Source: Microbacterium lacus (GTDB taxonomy: Bacteria > Actinomycetota > Actinomycetes > Actinomycetales > Microbacteriaceae). From it: a stretch of 64,000 nt of DNA. Position 1 is the first letter of the stretch, and every line of letters starts with the position of its first letter. The stretch is from assembly GCF_002812805.1 (NCBI RefSeq), contig NZ_NMUM01000030.1, positions 372,001 to 436,000 on the forward strand. Direction: 5' to 3'. Below, piece after piece: positions 44,994-54,553 of this stretch. The notes under the pieces are model-generated. The model saw only the letters and a program-made list of their open reading frames with translations, was not told the origin of the DNA and ran no database searches. The translations under genes were made by a program, and so were the position numbers.

Positions 44994-45978
44994 GAATCAG
45001 AACCCCTTCCTCCGGCGCTCCCGACAGTGCGGCGCCGAGAGCGGCAGCCGGCGAACCCGGCGGGAGCAATTCCACACGGTCGGCGAGCGCGAGTGAACGC
45101 AGGAAGACGGATGCCTCGGCCACCGCCTCGAGCTCGCGCCGCACGTCGTCGTGCAATCGTGCACCGAGCGCGGTCAGTCCGCCACCGAGAACGACGGTCT
45201 CGACATCCGTCGTGAGGACCAGTATCCGCACCGCCGCCGCGACTCCGCGCGCGAGCTCGCCGCGGAGCGTCAGCGCGAGCGGATCGCCCGACTCGGCCGC
45301 GTCGAAGATGTCCCCCACAGGATGAGTGCCCGGTCGCCCCCACCGTTCGGCGAGCGCGGCGCCCCCTGCGAGGGCTTCGATGCATCCGCGCTGTCCACAC
45401 CGGCACATCGGTCCCGCGGGATCCACGCTGATGTGACCGACCTCGCCGGCCGCGCCGCGCGAACCACGCCAGACCGCGGGCACCGTCTCGCGCCCAGAAC
45501 CCGCCGCAGCTATCGACCCCGCTAGAGAGCCCGTCACAAAGCCCGTCACGATCCCCGCGGCGATGCCCGTCCCGAGGTTCAGGTACCCAATCGACCCCGA
45601 ACCCCCGCGCAACACGGCGGCGCCGAGCGCCGCGGCCCGCACGTCGTTGTCGACGTATACCTGCACCCCCAGCGTCGACGCGACGGTGTCGCCGAGGTCG
45701 AGCGACTCGATGCCCAGGTTGACGGCATGCTCTACCCACAGGGAGCCGGGCGCGATCTGGCCCGGGATGCCGATGCCGACCGACGCGATCTGCGGCGCAG
45801 CCCCCGACGCCTCGGCGCCCAGCTCGGCCCCGAGGTCGGCAACGACCCCGAGGATCGTCTCGACCACGGCATCCGGACCCCACCCCGTGGCGCGGCGCAC
45901 GCGAGCCACAATCGACCCGTCCGGCGCGACGGCGACTCCCTCGGTCTTCGAACCGCCGACGTCCAGCCCGACCCTCAT
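44986..45978 (-). CDS. ROK-family sugar kinase, probable N-acetylglucosamine kinase
   Basis: The protein is about 330 residues with the ATP-binding DVGGSKTEG at the N-terminus, the active-site Asp in VYVDNDVRAAA and the zinc-binding CRCGQRGCIEA near the middle. The ROK family phosphorylates glucose, GlcNAc or mannose. Placed between a chitobiose-type importer and nagB, GlcNAc or chitobiose-derived GlcNAc is the likely substrate. The ATG at 45978 is preferred to a GTG ten codons upstream because MRVGLDVGG is the usual ROK start. It overlaps nagB by 8 bp. Confidence 0.87.
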   Translation of the reverse strand: MRVGLDVGGSKTEGVAVAPDGSIVARVRRATGWGPDAVVETILGVVADLGAELGAEASGAAPQIASVGIGIPGQIAPGSLWVEHAVNLGIESLDLGDTVASTLGVQVYVDNDVRAAALGAAVLRGGSGSIGYLNLGTGIAAGIVTGFVTGSLAGSIAAAGSGRETVPAVWRGSRGAAGEVGHISVDPAGPMCRCGQRGCIEALAGGAALAERWGRPGTHPVGDIFDAAESGDPLALTLRGELARGVAAAVRILVLTTDVETVVLGGGLTALGARLHDDVRRELEAVAEASVFLRSLALADRVELLPPGSPAAALGAALSGAPEEGVLIHG

Positions 45979-46021
45979 CGCCCGGCCCCCGATCGAGGGA
46001 CGGTGCACACCGGATCACCCA

Positions 46022-46969
46022 TCAGCCCTTGACCGCCCCCGAGACGAGGCCGCTCGTCATCCGTCCCTGCACGATGAGGAAGAAGATCACGACCGGCACG
46101 GCGACCAGCGTCGACCCGGCCATCAGCTCGGCCCAGTTCGTGCCGCCGTTCGGGTCGAGGAACGTCCGCAGCCACACCGGAAGCGTCATGGCCTCGGGGC
46201 GCGGGTTGAGCACGAGCGCGAAGACGAACTCGTTCCACGCTTGGATGAAGCCGAACACGCCGGTCGCGACCAGCCCGGGCGCGAGCAGCGGGAACGTGAT
46301 GCGCCAGAACGCCTGCGAGCGGCTCAGCCCGTCGATCATCGCGGCTTCTTCGAGTTCGACCGGCACGCCGTTGACGAAGCCCCGCAGCGTCCAGATCGTG
46401 AACGGCAGGACGGTCGCGATGTAGACCGCTGAGAGCCCGATGATCGTGTTGAGCAGCTGCCATCCGTCGACGAGTCGGAAGGTCGAGATGATCATCGCCT
46501 CGGCGGGAATCATCTGCACGATCAGGATCGTCGCGATGAACGAACCCCGAGCCCGGAAGCGGAACCGCGTCACGGCGAGTGCCGCGAGAAAAGCGAAGAC
46601 GAGCGCCACGATCACGGTGATGAGCGCGATCTGCAGCGAGTTCAGCAATGCCGGCACGAACGGCGCACGGGTCTGCCCGAGGATGATGCTCGCGTAGTTC
46701 TCGAGCGTGCCGTTGTCGGGCCACAGGTGCAGTTCACTCCCCCGCACCTGCCCGTTCGGCTGGAACGAGGTGTTGACCATCCAGTACACGGGGAAGACCG
46801 AGAAGAAGAAGACCACGAGCGCCGCCACACCGGCGAGCAGCGACCCCGTGCGGCGGCGCGCCGAGATCTTGCGGCGCGGCGGGCGTGCAGCGCGGGACGG
46901 ACGCGTCGAACGAGCGGATGCCTCGGCATCCGTCCGCCCAATGTTGCGCCGCGTCGAAACGGCGCTCAT
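46022..46969 (-). CDS. Carbohydrate ABC transporter permease (MalG-like)
   Basis: This 315-residue membrane protein has six hydrophobic segments and the EAA loop LEEAAMIDGLSRSQAFWRIT that binds the ATPase. It forms the CUT1-type importer channel with the upstream permease. Its start overlaps the MalF-like stop by 4 bp. As usual for CUT1 systems in Actinobacteria, no ATPase is in the operon, so a shared MsiK-type ATPase probably serves it. The N-terminal tail is Arg-rich and cytoplasmic. Confidence 0.9.
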   Translation of the reverse strand: MSAVSTRRNIGRTDAEASARSTRPSRAARPPRRKISARRRTGSLLAGVAALVVFFFSVFPVYWMVNTSFQPNGQVRGSELHLWPDNGTLENYASIILGQTRAPFVPALLNSLQIALITVIVALVFAFLAALAVTRFRFRARGSFIATILIVQMIPAEAMIISTFRLVDGWQLLNTIIGLSAVYIATVLPFTIWTLRGFVNGVPVELEEAAMIDGLSRSQAFWRITFPLLAPGLVATGVFGFIQAWNEFVFALVLNPRPEAMTLPVWLRTFLDPNGGTNWAELMAGSTLVAVPVVIFFLIVQGRMTSGLVSGAVKG

Positions 46970-47967
46970 GCGCTCTCCTCCCGCAGGCTTCGGCGAACGT
47001 AGAACAACGAGACTCCGACGAGCATCAGCACGACGATGACCGAGATCGCGCCGCCCGCGCCGAAGTCGCCCGAGCCGAGCGAGACGCGGTAGATGTACAC
47101 CCCGAGCGTGTTCGTCTGGGATGCGAGACCGCCGATCGACTGCAGCGCGTAGATCTGCGTGAACACCCGCAGGTCCCAGATGACCTGCAGGATCGTCACG
47201 ATGATGAGGATCGAGCGGATGTACGGCACGACCACGAGCCGGAACCGTTGCACGGCCCCTGCCCCATCGAGCTGCGCGGCTTCGAGCACCTCATCCGGTA
47301 CCTGCGTGAGACCCGCGTACACCGTGAAGGCAACGAAGGGCACGGCACCCCAGACGATGATGATCGTCGCGACGAAGAAGAAGCTGAGCGGATCGATCAG
47401 CCACGAGTGCCCCTCGAACGGCAGACCGAGCGCGCTGAGAAACGCGTTCAACACCCCGTACTGCGTGTCGAAGATCCAGCCCCAGACAATCGTCGCCGAC
47501 AAGGGCGGCATGGCCCACGCGAGCAGCAGCCCCACCGAGACGAGGGTGCGCAGGCCCGTGCCGAGCCGCCGCATGAGCAGGGCGACCAGGATGCCGAGCA
47601 GCATCGTCAGCACGACACACACGGCCGCGAACAGCACCGAACGGCCGAGCACCTGCCAGAACTCGGCGTCTGTCAGTACGGCGAGGTAATTCGCCAGCCC
47701 GACGAATTCGGGCGGCGCACCGAACACCTGAGCCCGACCGAATTCCTGGAAAGACATGACGAACAGCTGCACGAGGGGCCAGCCGGTGATCACGGCGAGC
47801 ACGAGCAACCCGGGCCCCAGGAGTGCGTAGGGCGTGAATCCGCCGGGCCGGCGGGACCGGCGTCGACCGCCGCGCTGCCGGTCGGGGACGGGTGGTTCGG
47901 GGGCGACGAGCCGCTCTCCCTCGACCGCACTCACGGCCGGGGCGAGTCCGCGGGGGACGCTCGACAT
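46966..47967 (-). CDS. Carbohydrate ABC transporter permease (MalF-like)
   Basis: This 333-residue permease has six to seven hydrophobic segments and the EAA loop VLEAAQLDGAGAVQRFRLVV. It is the partner of the MalG-like protein. The ATG at 47967 has CAGGAGA at good spacing, and the frame beyond it is unrelated. It follows the binding protein by 97 bp. Its charged N-terminus (GGRRRSRRPGG) lies before the first helix. Confidence 0.9.
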   Translation of the reverse strand: MSSVPRGLAPAVSAVEGERLVAPEPPVPDRQRGGRRRSRRPGGFTPYALLGPGLLVLAVITGWPLVQLFVMSFQEFGRAQVFGAPPEFVGLANYLAVLTDAEFWQVLGRSVLFAAVCVVLTMLLGILVALLMRRLGTGLRTLVSVGLLLAWAMPPLSATIVWGWIFDTQYGVLNAFLSALGLPFEGHSWLIDPLSFFFVATIIIVWGAVPFVAFTVYAGLTQVPDEVLEAAQLDGAGAVQRFRLVVVPYIRSILIIVTILQVIWDLRVFTQIYALQSIGGLASQTNTLGVYIYRVSLGSGDFGAGGAISVIVVLMLVGVSLFYVRRSLREESA

Positions 47968-48064
47968 GGGATCTCCTGCTCGGGAGGCGAATGGGCGGGT
48001 GATGAACGAATGAGGGACGGATGCGCGGGGCCGGAGGAGCGCGCGGCTCCCCCGGCCCGCCCGA

Positions 48065-49288
48065 TCAGCCGTTGAGGATCGACTCGATCTGCGTGTCGAC
48101 CTCGGTCGCGAGCGCCGCGACGTCGCCGCCGAGCGCGATCTGCACGAAGAAGTCTTCGAGAACACGCGATGCCTCGACCTCGGCCCAGTTCGGCGACGCG
48201 GGCGTGAGCTTGGCGTTGCTCGCGGCTTCGGTGAAGGCGACGGCCTCGGGGGTGTCGCCGAGCGTCGATGCAAGCGACTTCTTGGCCGGGATGAGGCCGT
48301 TCTCGCCGTAGATCGTCTGGAACTCATCGCTCAGGATGATTGCCAGGGCGCTCTTCGCCAGGTCGGGATTGGCCGACTGGGCGGAGATTCCGATGTTGGA
48401 GCCGCCCGCGAAGACCTGCGCGGCCCCGCCGTCCATGCCCGGGAGGGCGTAGACGAACGGAGCTGCCGGCGGGGTCGCCGTCTCGCACGCGCTGGCGAGC
48501 CCGAGCGCCCAGTTCGGCGCCGAGAACTGCACGGCCTGGTTCTCGCAGTACGGGGTCCAGGGCTCGGCATTGTCGCCGTCCTTCGGTGCGAGCGAGGCGT
48601 TCATCATCAGGTCCTGCACCTGCAGCAGACCCGCGACCGAGGCATCCGATGACAATCGGGCGTCCCAGCTGTCGCCATCCGGGACGGCGATCTCGCCGCC
48701 GTTCTCCCAGATGAAGGGCAGCGCGTTGTACCAGTCCTGGCCGGCGAAGTAGATGCCGGACTTCCCGGGGTTCGCCGCGGCGAGCGCCTTCGCGCTCGTG
48801 ACGTACTCGTCGAGTGTTGCGGGCGCGGCCGTCACCAGGGCGGGGTCGGCGAAGACCACCCGAGCGCCCGAGTACAGGGGCGGAGCGAAGAACTGCCCGT
48901 CGTAGGACCCGGCCTCGACGAAGCCCGGCAGCAGGTCGTCGCCGCCGAGTGCCTCGTACTCGTCCGTGAGGTCGAGCAGGGCGCCCACTGAGGTGAAGGC
49001 GGCCGCCTGGGTGTTACCGAACTCGACGATGTCGGGGCTGTCCGAGCTCGACAGGCTGGTCGTGAGTTTGTCAACGAGTCCGTCCCACGACTGCTCTTCG
49101 ATCACGAGGGTCGAGCCGGGGTTGTCGGCCTCGAAGGTCTCGACGAGGTAGTCCCGAGCCGCTTGCGGGGTGTCCGTTCCGGCTAGCCACACCCGGATCT
49201 CGGCGGATTCCGACGATCCGGCGGTGCAGCCGGCGAGGACGAGGGCGGATGCCCCGAGCAGGGCCATGGCCCCGAGCGTCTTCTTCAT
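48065..49288 (-). CDS. Carbohydrate-binding ABC lipoprotein of the GlcNAc/chitobiose operon
   Basis: This 407-residue extracytoplasmic solute-binding protein has a signal peptide ending in the lipobox LAGC (lipidated C21) and the family-1 SBP fold, with WTPYCENQAVQFSAPNW and a long C-terminal helix region. It captures the oligosaccharide for the two permeases. The ATG at 49288 has AAGGAA. The operon context (ROK kinase, NagB) suggests GlcNAc or chitobiose, but binding residues cannot be read from sequence. Confidence 0.9.
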   Translation of the reverse strand: MKKTLGAMALLGASALVLAGCTAGSSESAEIRVWLAGTDTPQAARDYLVETFEADNPGSTLVIEEQSWDGLVDKLTTSLSSSDSPDIVEFGNTQAAAFTSVGALLDLTDEYEALGGDDLLPGFVEAGSYDGQFFAPPLYSGARVVFADPALVTAAPATLDEYVTSAKALAAANPGKSGIYFAGQDWYNALPFIWENGGEIAVPDGDSWDARLSSDASVAGLLQVQDLMMNASLAPKDGDNAEPWTPYCENQAVQFSAPNWALGLASACETATPPAAPFVYALPGMDGGAAQVFAGGSNIGISAQSANPDLAKSALAIILSDEFQTIYGENGLIPAKKSLASTLGDTPEAVAFTEAASNAKLTPASPNWAEVEASRVLEDFFVQIALGGDVAALATEVDTQIESILNG

Positions 49289-49356
49289 GGTGTTCCTTCG
49301 CGTGTATTGAGTGGTGTGTTGAGTGGGTCGTGCGTGTGTCGATCGGGTGGTGCGGA

Positions 49357-50580
49357 TCACGAGACGCCGAGCTGGCCCGAGAGCACCATGACGGCGGCCC
49401 CGCGCAGAACGATGTCTTGGCCGTGCTGTGTCATCCGCACGCGCACGCCGTCGTGGAACTCGGCGAGCGTGCGGGCGCGCAGGGTGTCGGCGGTCTGTTG
49501 GAGCAGGGGACCGTCGATCAGTTCGGGCGGACCCGACAAGACGATCTCGGATAGATCGAGCGCGCCGACGATGGGCGCGACCGCGATCCCGAGTCGCTCG
49601 CCCGCGTCCCGCAGGATGCCGTCTCTGTCGGTATCTGTGGTCGCCTCGGCCAGGCGGGCTTCCAACGCCGGCACCGACAGCCAGGCCTCGAGGCAGCCGA
49701 CCTTGCCGCACGCACAGCGCGGACCGCCATCCGTCCCGATCGTGACGTGTCCGATCTCACCCGCGGCGAACCGGCTGCCACGGGTCGGCTGACCGCCGGT
49801 GAGCAGTCCCGAGCCGACACCCGCGCCGACCTTGATGAGCATCATGTCGTCTTCCGCGCCGCCGAACGTGTACTCGGCGAGCGCGGCCGCATTGGCGTCG
49901 TTGGCGACGAGAACGGGGAGCTCGAGCGCCGTCCGAAGGCGCGATTCGAGGTCGAAGGCCGTCCACCCGAGGTTCGGAGCGCTCAAGACGACGCCGCGGT
50001 CGTCGACGATGCCGGGTGTACCGACGCCGACGCCCAGCACCGGCGCGAACGAGTCGGCGATCAGGTGACGCGCGAGTTCGATGACGGCCGTGGCAGCGGC
50101 CTCTCCCCCGCCCGGCCGCGGCACTTCGTGACGGGCGACGATCTCGCCGTCGAGCGTGAGCACCGCGCCCAGAAAGGCGGTCGGACCCGAGAGGTCGATC
50201 CCGACGATGCGGTGCGCAGCGCGGTCGATATCGAGCAGGATCGCCGGTTTGCCGGGTCGCGAACCCTCGCGCAGGCCCTGTTCGATCACGAAGCCATCGG
50301 AGATCAGCTCGGCGACCAGGTCACTGATCGTGACGCGGGTGAGCCCGGTTTCGCGCGACAGATCCGCGCGACTCAAAGGGCCGCGGTGAAAGAGCGTCTG
50401 GAGGACGAGCGACCGGTTGTGCCCGCGTCCGTGCTCCGGCAGGACCTTCTTGCCGGGCCGCAGGGAGCGACCGGCCCCGAAAGCCCGTGGAGACGTCGTT
50501 GCCTGCGGCGTGGTGTTCGGGAGCGTGCGTTCGGTCGCGGACTCGGACACCGCGCCGGGGGGCTGCTCGGGGGTCGACAT
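49357..50580 (-). CDS. ROK-family transcriptional regulator of the GlcNAc operon
   Basis: This 407-residue protein has an N-terminal winged HTH (SRADLSRETGLTRVTISDLVAELI) fused to a ROK kinase-like domain with the zinc motif CACGKVGCLEA. It lacks the catalytic context of a kinase and acts as a sugar- or sugar-phosphate-sensing regulator. It is the first gene of the operon, so it controls its own transcript from an operator just before its ATG. The same motif precedes GH20-nagA. The first 55 residues form a disordered, Pro/Thr-rich tail. Confidence 0.9.
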   Translation of the reverse strand: MSTPEQPPGAVSESATERTLPNTTPQATTSPRAFGAGRSLRPGKKVLPEHGRGHNRSLVLQTLFHRGPLSRADLSRETGLTRVTISDLVAELISDGFVIEQGLREGSRPGKPAILLDIDRAAHRIVGIDLSGPTAFLGAVLTLDGEIVARHEVPRPGGGEAAATAVIELARHLIADSFAPVLGVGVGTPGIVDDRGVVLSAPNLGWTAFDLESRLRTALELPVLVANDANAAALAEYTFGGAEDDMMLIKVGAGVGSGLLTGGQPTRGSRFAAGEIGHVTIGTDGGPRCACGKVGCLEAWLSVPALEARLAEATTDTDRDGILRDAGERLGIAVAPIVGALDLSEIVLSGPPELIDGPLLQQTADTLRARTLAEFHDGVRVRMTQHGQDIVLRGAAVMVLSGQLGVS

Positions 50581-50584
50581 GTTT

Positions 50585-50603
50585 GTTAGTAGACCTTACT
50601 AAC
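50585..50603. promoter_or_regulatory. ROK operator upstream of the regulator gene
   Basis: GTTAGTA-GACCT-TACTAAC is a perfect 7+7 inverted repeat ending five bases before the ATG at 50580. Its position at the transcription/translation start suggests a repressor or attenuating block of the entire operon. Reading leftward, TACTAA lies five bases before the ATG and might be a -10 of a leaderless message. Confidence 0.75.
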
Positions 50604-50727
50604 ACGCTCGTTGGCAACCCCTCGTTCATAGTTCGTTCGGATCATTTACAAAACCGTAATCTTGCGTCCTCGCGACGCCGCGCAGAGAGCGCGCATAGGC
50701 TGGGACCTTCACCGAGGGGGAACTGTC

Positions 50728-51195
50728 ATGAATCGACGACTGATCGCGCTCGCGCTTGCCGTGACAGCAACGTTCGGCTTGACCGCGTGCACGGGCGGCG
50801 GGACCGAATCCTCCGAGGGCACCGAGTCTTCGAACAGCGAGTCTTCGAGTGGCGCGAGCGCACCCGAGTCGCAGACCGTGGAAGAGGCCTGCGCCTCGGT
50901 CAACGACACAATCCAGAGCGTCTCTGACGACTTCGAGGGCGTCACCGCCGAACAGCCCGAGGACGCGGCCGCCGCGTTCCAGGCCGCGGCGGATGCCTTG
51001 GGAGACGCGTCCGCAGAGGTCGGAAATGCCGAGGTCGCCGCGCTGCTGCCCGACATCCAGGCCGTCTTCGAGGCTGCCGGAGAAGCGATGACCGCCCTCT
51101 CCGAGGGGGATGCCACCAAGGTCGCCGAGTTGCAGAACCTCGGAACGGACCTGCAGGAGAGCTTCACCGCGTTCCAGGAACTCTGCCTGGAGTAG
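50728..51195 (+). CDS. Small secreted lipoprotein of unknown function
   Basis: This 155-residue protein has a short signal peptide and lipobox LTAC (C21), then a Ser/Glu/Gly-rich linker and a helical domain with two cysteines (EEACASV and QELCLE) that may form a disulphide. Its domain is rich in Ala, Glu and Asp. It resembles small cell-envelope lipoproteins of Actinobacteria. The function is unknown. An AGGGGG site precedes the ATG at 50728. Confidence 0.75.
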   Translation: MNRRLIALALAVTATFGLTACTGGGTESSEGTESSNSESSSGASAPESQTVEEACASVNDTIQSVSDDFEGVTAEQPEDAAAAFQAAADALGDASAEVGNAEVAALLPDIQAVFEAAGEAMTALSEGDATKVAELQNLGTDLQESFTAFQELCLE

Positions 51196-51206
51196 GCCAG
51201 ACCCCT

Positions 51207-51228
51207 CTTTGCGCCGCGTCGCGCAAAG
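51207..51228 (+). terminator. Hairpin after the lipoprotein gene
   Basis: CTTTGCGC pairs with GCGCAAAG across a six-base loop, 12 bp after the lipoprotein stop. There is only a short T run afterwards. It probably terminates or shields that transcript. Confidence 0.5.
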
Positions 51229-51327
51229 TTGCACGCTCGCGCCGAGCACGATAAAGAGTCGTTGCGCCTTCGTTATCAACCCTCGCCTACAATCGAGGCA
51301 CACCCCTCCGCGGGTGAGGGGGGGCCC

Positions 51328-52761
51328 GTGACTGATCTCATCTCGACGCCATCGTCTACTGACGACGATGCGCCGCTGACGCCTGCGCCGCGCGTGGAGT
51401 GGACTCCGGCGCCTCCGCGCAAGCGTCGCCGCTGGCCACTCGCCCTGTGGATCGGTATCCCCGCTCTCGCGCTTGCGGGTGCCGGCGCCTTCTTCGGAAC
51501 CATCCTGATCGCACCTGGTGTCGCCATCGCGGGAGTTCCCGTCGGTGGTCTCACCGTGGGCGCCGCGGCCGAGAAGGTCTCGCAGACCGTCTCGGGAACG
51601 GGCGTCGAGGTGTCCGTCGCCGGCACCACCGCGACCATCACCGGTGCCGATCTGGGAGCGTCGATCGATGCGGATGCGCTCGCGCAGGCCGCCCTCGAAA
51701 CGCACCCGATGTGGCAGGTGGGCGGATGGTTCCCGAGCCCCGACCGCATCGCCCCCGAGGTGGACTCCGCAGAATCGCAGGCGGCCATCGCGAACGCGTT
51801 CGCCGCCGACTGGGTCGAACCGGTCGACGCTGTCGTCGCGTTCGACGCCGCCACGGGCTCCTACGTCGTCACACCCGCGGTGCCGGGGCGCGGGCTCGAC
51901 CACGCCGCGATCGAGCAGGCCTACGAGGCCCGGCTACTCGACCCCTCGCTCCCCCAGGCCTTCGACGGCGAGCTGGTCGCTCTCGAAGCCGACATCACGA
52001 CGGATGCCGCGACATCCCGTGTCGAGCAGCTGAACGCCATGGTCGCGTCGGCGGGCTTCTACGTCGGCGAGGAGCGCACCGTTCCGATCGCCGCGGATGT
52101 GCTCGCTTCGTGGCTGACCCTGACGCCGGATCCCGAACAGGGCACGATCGATATCTCGGCCGACAGTGCGGCGATCCAGACCGTGGTGGACGCGCTGCCC
52201 GCAGCCGTCGATCGCGCGCCTGTCAACGGCGTCCAGGTTGTCAACAAGGCCGGCACGGTCCTGCGCACCGAACAGGCCGGAGCCGACGGACGCGTTCTCG
52301 GCGCGACGGCCGGAATCGCCGCCGGCTTTGCATCGCAGCTCGCGGCCGGTGATGCCGCCTACGCACTCGATGTCGAGGTGACAACCGCGCAGACCACGTC
52401 CGTGGTCCGTGTGCTCGAGGTCGATCTGTCCGAGCAGCGCCTGTATGTGAAAGAGAACGACGTCGTGGTCGACTCGTGGCTGATCTCCAGCGGAGGACCC
52501 GGTTGGGCCACCCGCCAGGGCAACTTCACCGTGAACGCCAAGGTGCGCGTCCAGGACATGGGCAACAGCGAGGTCGGCTATCTGCAGCCCGATGTCGAGT
52601 GGGTCATGTACTTCAGCGGCGACCAGGCCTTCCACGCCGTCTACTGGCGGAACATCTGGGGCACACCGCTGAGCCACGGATGCGTCGGCATGCCGACGTC
52701 GCTGGCCAAGCAGATCTACCAGTGGGCCGACGTCGGCACCGACGTCTGGGTGCACGCGTAA
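51328..52761 (+). CDS. L,D-transpeptidase with N-terminal membrane anchor
   Basis: This 477-residue protein has a charged N-terminus, one transmembrane helix (LALWIGIPALALAGAGAFFG, residues about 41-60), a long exported region with two peptidoglycan-binding-type repeats, and a C-terminal YkuD domain. That domain has the catalytic HGCVGMPTSLA (His-Gly-Cys) and the upstream FHAVYW. It makes 3-3 crosslinks in peptidoglycan outside the cell. The GTG at 51328 follows a GAGGGGGGG run. It is convergent with the ABC exporter 13 bp away. Confidence 0.88.
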   Translation: MTDLISTPSSTDDDAPLTPAPRVEWTPAPPRKRRRWPLALWIGIPALALAGAGAFFGTILIAPGVAIAGVPVGGLTVGAAAEKVSQTVSGTGVEVSVAGTTATITGADLGASIDADALAQAALETHPMWQVGGWFPSPDRIAPEVDSAESQAAIANAFAADWVEPVDAVVAFDAATGSYVVTPAVPGRGLDHAAIEQAYEARLLDPSLPQAFDGELVALEADITTDAATSRVEQLNAMVASAGFYVGEERTVPIAADVLASWLTLTPDPEQGTIDISADSAAIQTVVDALPAAVDRAPVNGVQVVNKAGTVLRTEQAGADGRVLGATAGIAAGFASQLAAGDAAYALDVEVTTAQTTSVVRVLEVDLSEQRLYVKENDVVVDSWLISSGGPGWATRQGNFTVNAKVRVQDMGNSEVGYLQPDVEWVMYFSGDQAFHAVYWRNIWGTPLSHGCVGMPTSLAKQIYQWADVGTDVWVHA

Positions 52762-52774
52762 GCGAACGGCGCGG

Positions 52775-54550
52775 TCAGTTCGACTGCAGCGCGACAAGGC
52801 GGGCGTATAGGCCACCCCGGGCGAGCAATTCGGTGTGGTTTCCGATCTCGGCAATCCGCCCCGCTTCGATGACGACGATGCGATCGGCCCTGCGGACGGT
52901 CGACAGCCGGTGGGCGACGACAAGAGTCGTGCGTCCCGTCCGCGCGCGATCGATCGCCTCGGTGACCTTCGCCTCGGACTCGGGATCCAGCGCGCTCGTG
53001 GCCTCGTCGAGGATCAGGATGCGCGGAGCCCGGATAAGCGCCCGAGCGATCGCGAGGCGCTGCCGCTGCCCGCCCGAGAGACGCGAGCCGCGATCGCCGA
53101 TCGTCGCGTCGAGTCCCTCCGGCTGTCCGTGGACGAGGTCCAGGGCATTCGCCGCCGCGAGAGCGTCGAGCACTTCGCGCTCGCTCCTGTCCAGGTCTCC
53201 GTATGTGACGTTCTGCCGGATGGTGCCGTCGAACAGGGCGGGCTCCTGCGGGACGATCGCGACGTGACGACGGAGTGAGCGCAGATCGAGGTCGGCGAGG
53301 TCGTGGCCGTCGATGAGTACGGCACCCCGACTCGGGTGCACGAAGCCCAGGATCACGTTGACGATGGTCGACTTTCCCGACCCCGAGGGCCCGACGAAGG
53401 CCACGGTCTCGCCGACGCCGATCTCGAGCGTGACGCCGTCGAGTGCGGGGCGCGACGCCTCCGGGTACGTCACGGTGACATCGCGCAGCTGCACGCGGCC
53501 CGTGATTCCGGGAACGGAAGCCTTACCGGCGTTCTCCTCGACGTCGAGCTCTTCCGTCACCTCGGCGATCGAGCGCACCGAGTCCATGCCTCGACTGAAG
53601 ACCGGCGCGACGTTCATCAACATCACGATCGCGTTGGTGAGAACCGTGAAGTACGTCGTGAGCAGCACGACCTCCCCGGCAGAAATCGGAACGAGCTGGA
53701 GCACCGCGGCCGTGGCCGCACCCACGAGGCACAGGAGCCCGAGCACCTGGTAAGAAATCCACGACAGCGCAGCGAAGCGACCATTGAGAACATCGAGCTC
53801 GCGTCCGGCAGCGCGAACGGACGCGGCCCGCGCCGCGACCCGTGACGTCGCGAGATCCTCGAGGCCGTGCCCACGCGTGAGCGGCATCAACGTGGCCATC
53901 TCGTTGACCTGCGCAGAGAGGCGCTCGACCTGACGTCGGAATGCCTCGTTGCGCTGACCGGCGCGACTGCGGATGAAGATGACGAGTCCTGCGCCGACGG
54001 GGATCGTCAAGGCAAATACCACGACGAACTGCGGCACCGTGACCGCTGTGATCACGATCGCGCCGAGCAGAGTCGCGATCGACCCGACCGCGGTCGGGAA
54101 TACCTGTTGCATCGTGAGTTCGAGGTTCTCGACATCTCGGATGATTTTGGTCTGCATGACCGACGCATTCTGGCGGTTGTGATAGCCGAGCGAGAGACGC
54201 TGCATCCGCGCGGCTAGCCCCGAGCGCACGGTGAATGCCAGGGAGCGGGTCGCCGCCGAGGTCAGCCGCACGACGATCATGTTGAACGGATAGTTGAGCA
54301 CGAGAAGCGCGAGCGCCGCCCCTCCCCACATCCACAACCCGTCGACGGGCCCACCGCTCACGACGATGTCGATGATCGCCGCGGTGATCGGCGGCAGCAA
54401 CCAGGCCGGACTGTCCTTGACGACGAAGCAGGCGATCGCCAGCGTCAGTCGGATACGGTGCGGGCGCAGCAGGCGCAGAAAGGAACGCAGCGGCTGCGTT
54501 CGCCGCACGCTGGCCGCGAGCAGTGCCTCGGCGTCGGAGTAGTCCGTCAT
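52775..54550 (-). CDS. ABC-type multidrug/lipid exporter (fused membrane and ATPase domains)
   Basis: This 591-residue half-transporter has six hydrophobic helices in residues about 25-310, then an ATPase with Walker A GPSGSGKST, signature LSGGQRQRLAIARAL, Walker B ILILDEATSALDP and the H-loop VVAHRLSTV. It works as a homodimer or heterodimer to export lipids, peptides or drugs. Only 3 bp separate it from the upstream esterase, so it is transcribed with the esterase rather than with the transpeptidase. What it exports is unknown. Confidence 0.85.
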   Translation of the reverse strand: MTDYSDAEALLAASVRRTQPLRSFLRLLRPHRIRLTLAIACFVVKDSPAWLLPPITAAIIDIVVSGGPVDGLWMWGGAALALLVLNYPFNMIVVRLTSAATRSLAFTVRSGLAARMQRLSLGYHNRQNASVMQTKIIRDVENLELTMQQVFPTAVGSIATLLGAIVITAVTVPQFVVVFALTIPVGAGLVIFIRSRAGQRNEAFRRQVERLSAQVNEMATLMPLTRGHGLEDLATSRVAARAASVRAAGRELDVLNGRFAALSWISYQVLGLLCLVGAATAAVLQLVPISAGEVVLLTTYFTVLTNAIVMLMNVAPVFSRGMDSVRSIAEVTEELDVEENAGKASVPGITGRVQLRDVTVTYPEASRPALDGVTLEIGVGETVAFVGPSGSGKSTIVNVILGFVHPSRGAVLIDGHDLADLDLRSLRRHVAIVPQEPALFDGTIRQNVTYGDLDRSEREVLDALAAANALDLVHGQPEGLDATIGDRGSRLSGGQRQRLAIARALIRAPRILILDEATSALDPESEAKVTEAIDRARTGRTTLVVAHRLSTVRRADRIVVIEAGRIAEIGNHTELLARGGLYARLVALQSN

Positions 54551-54553
54551 CCG

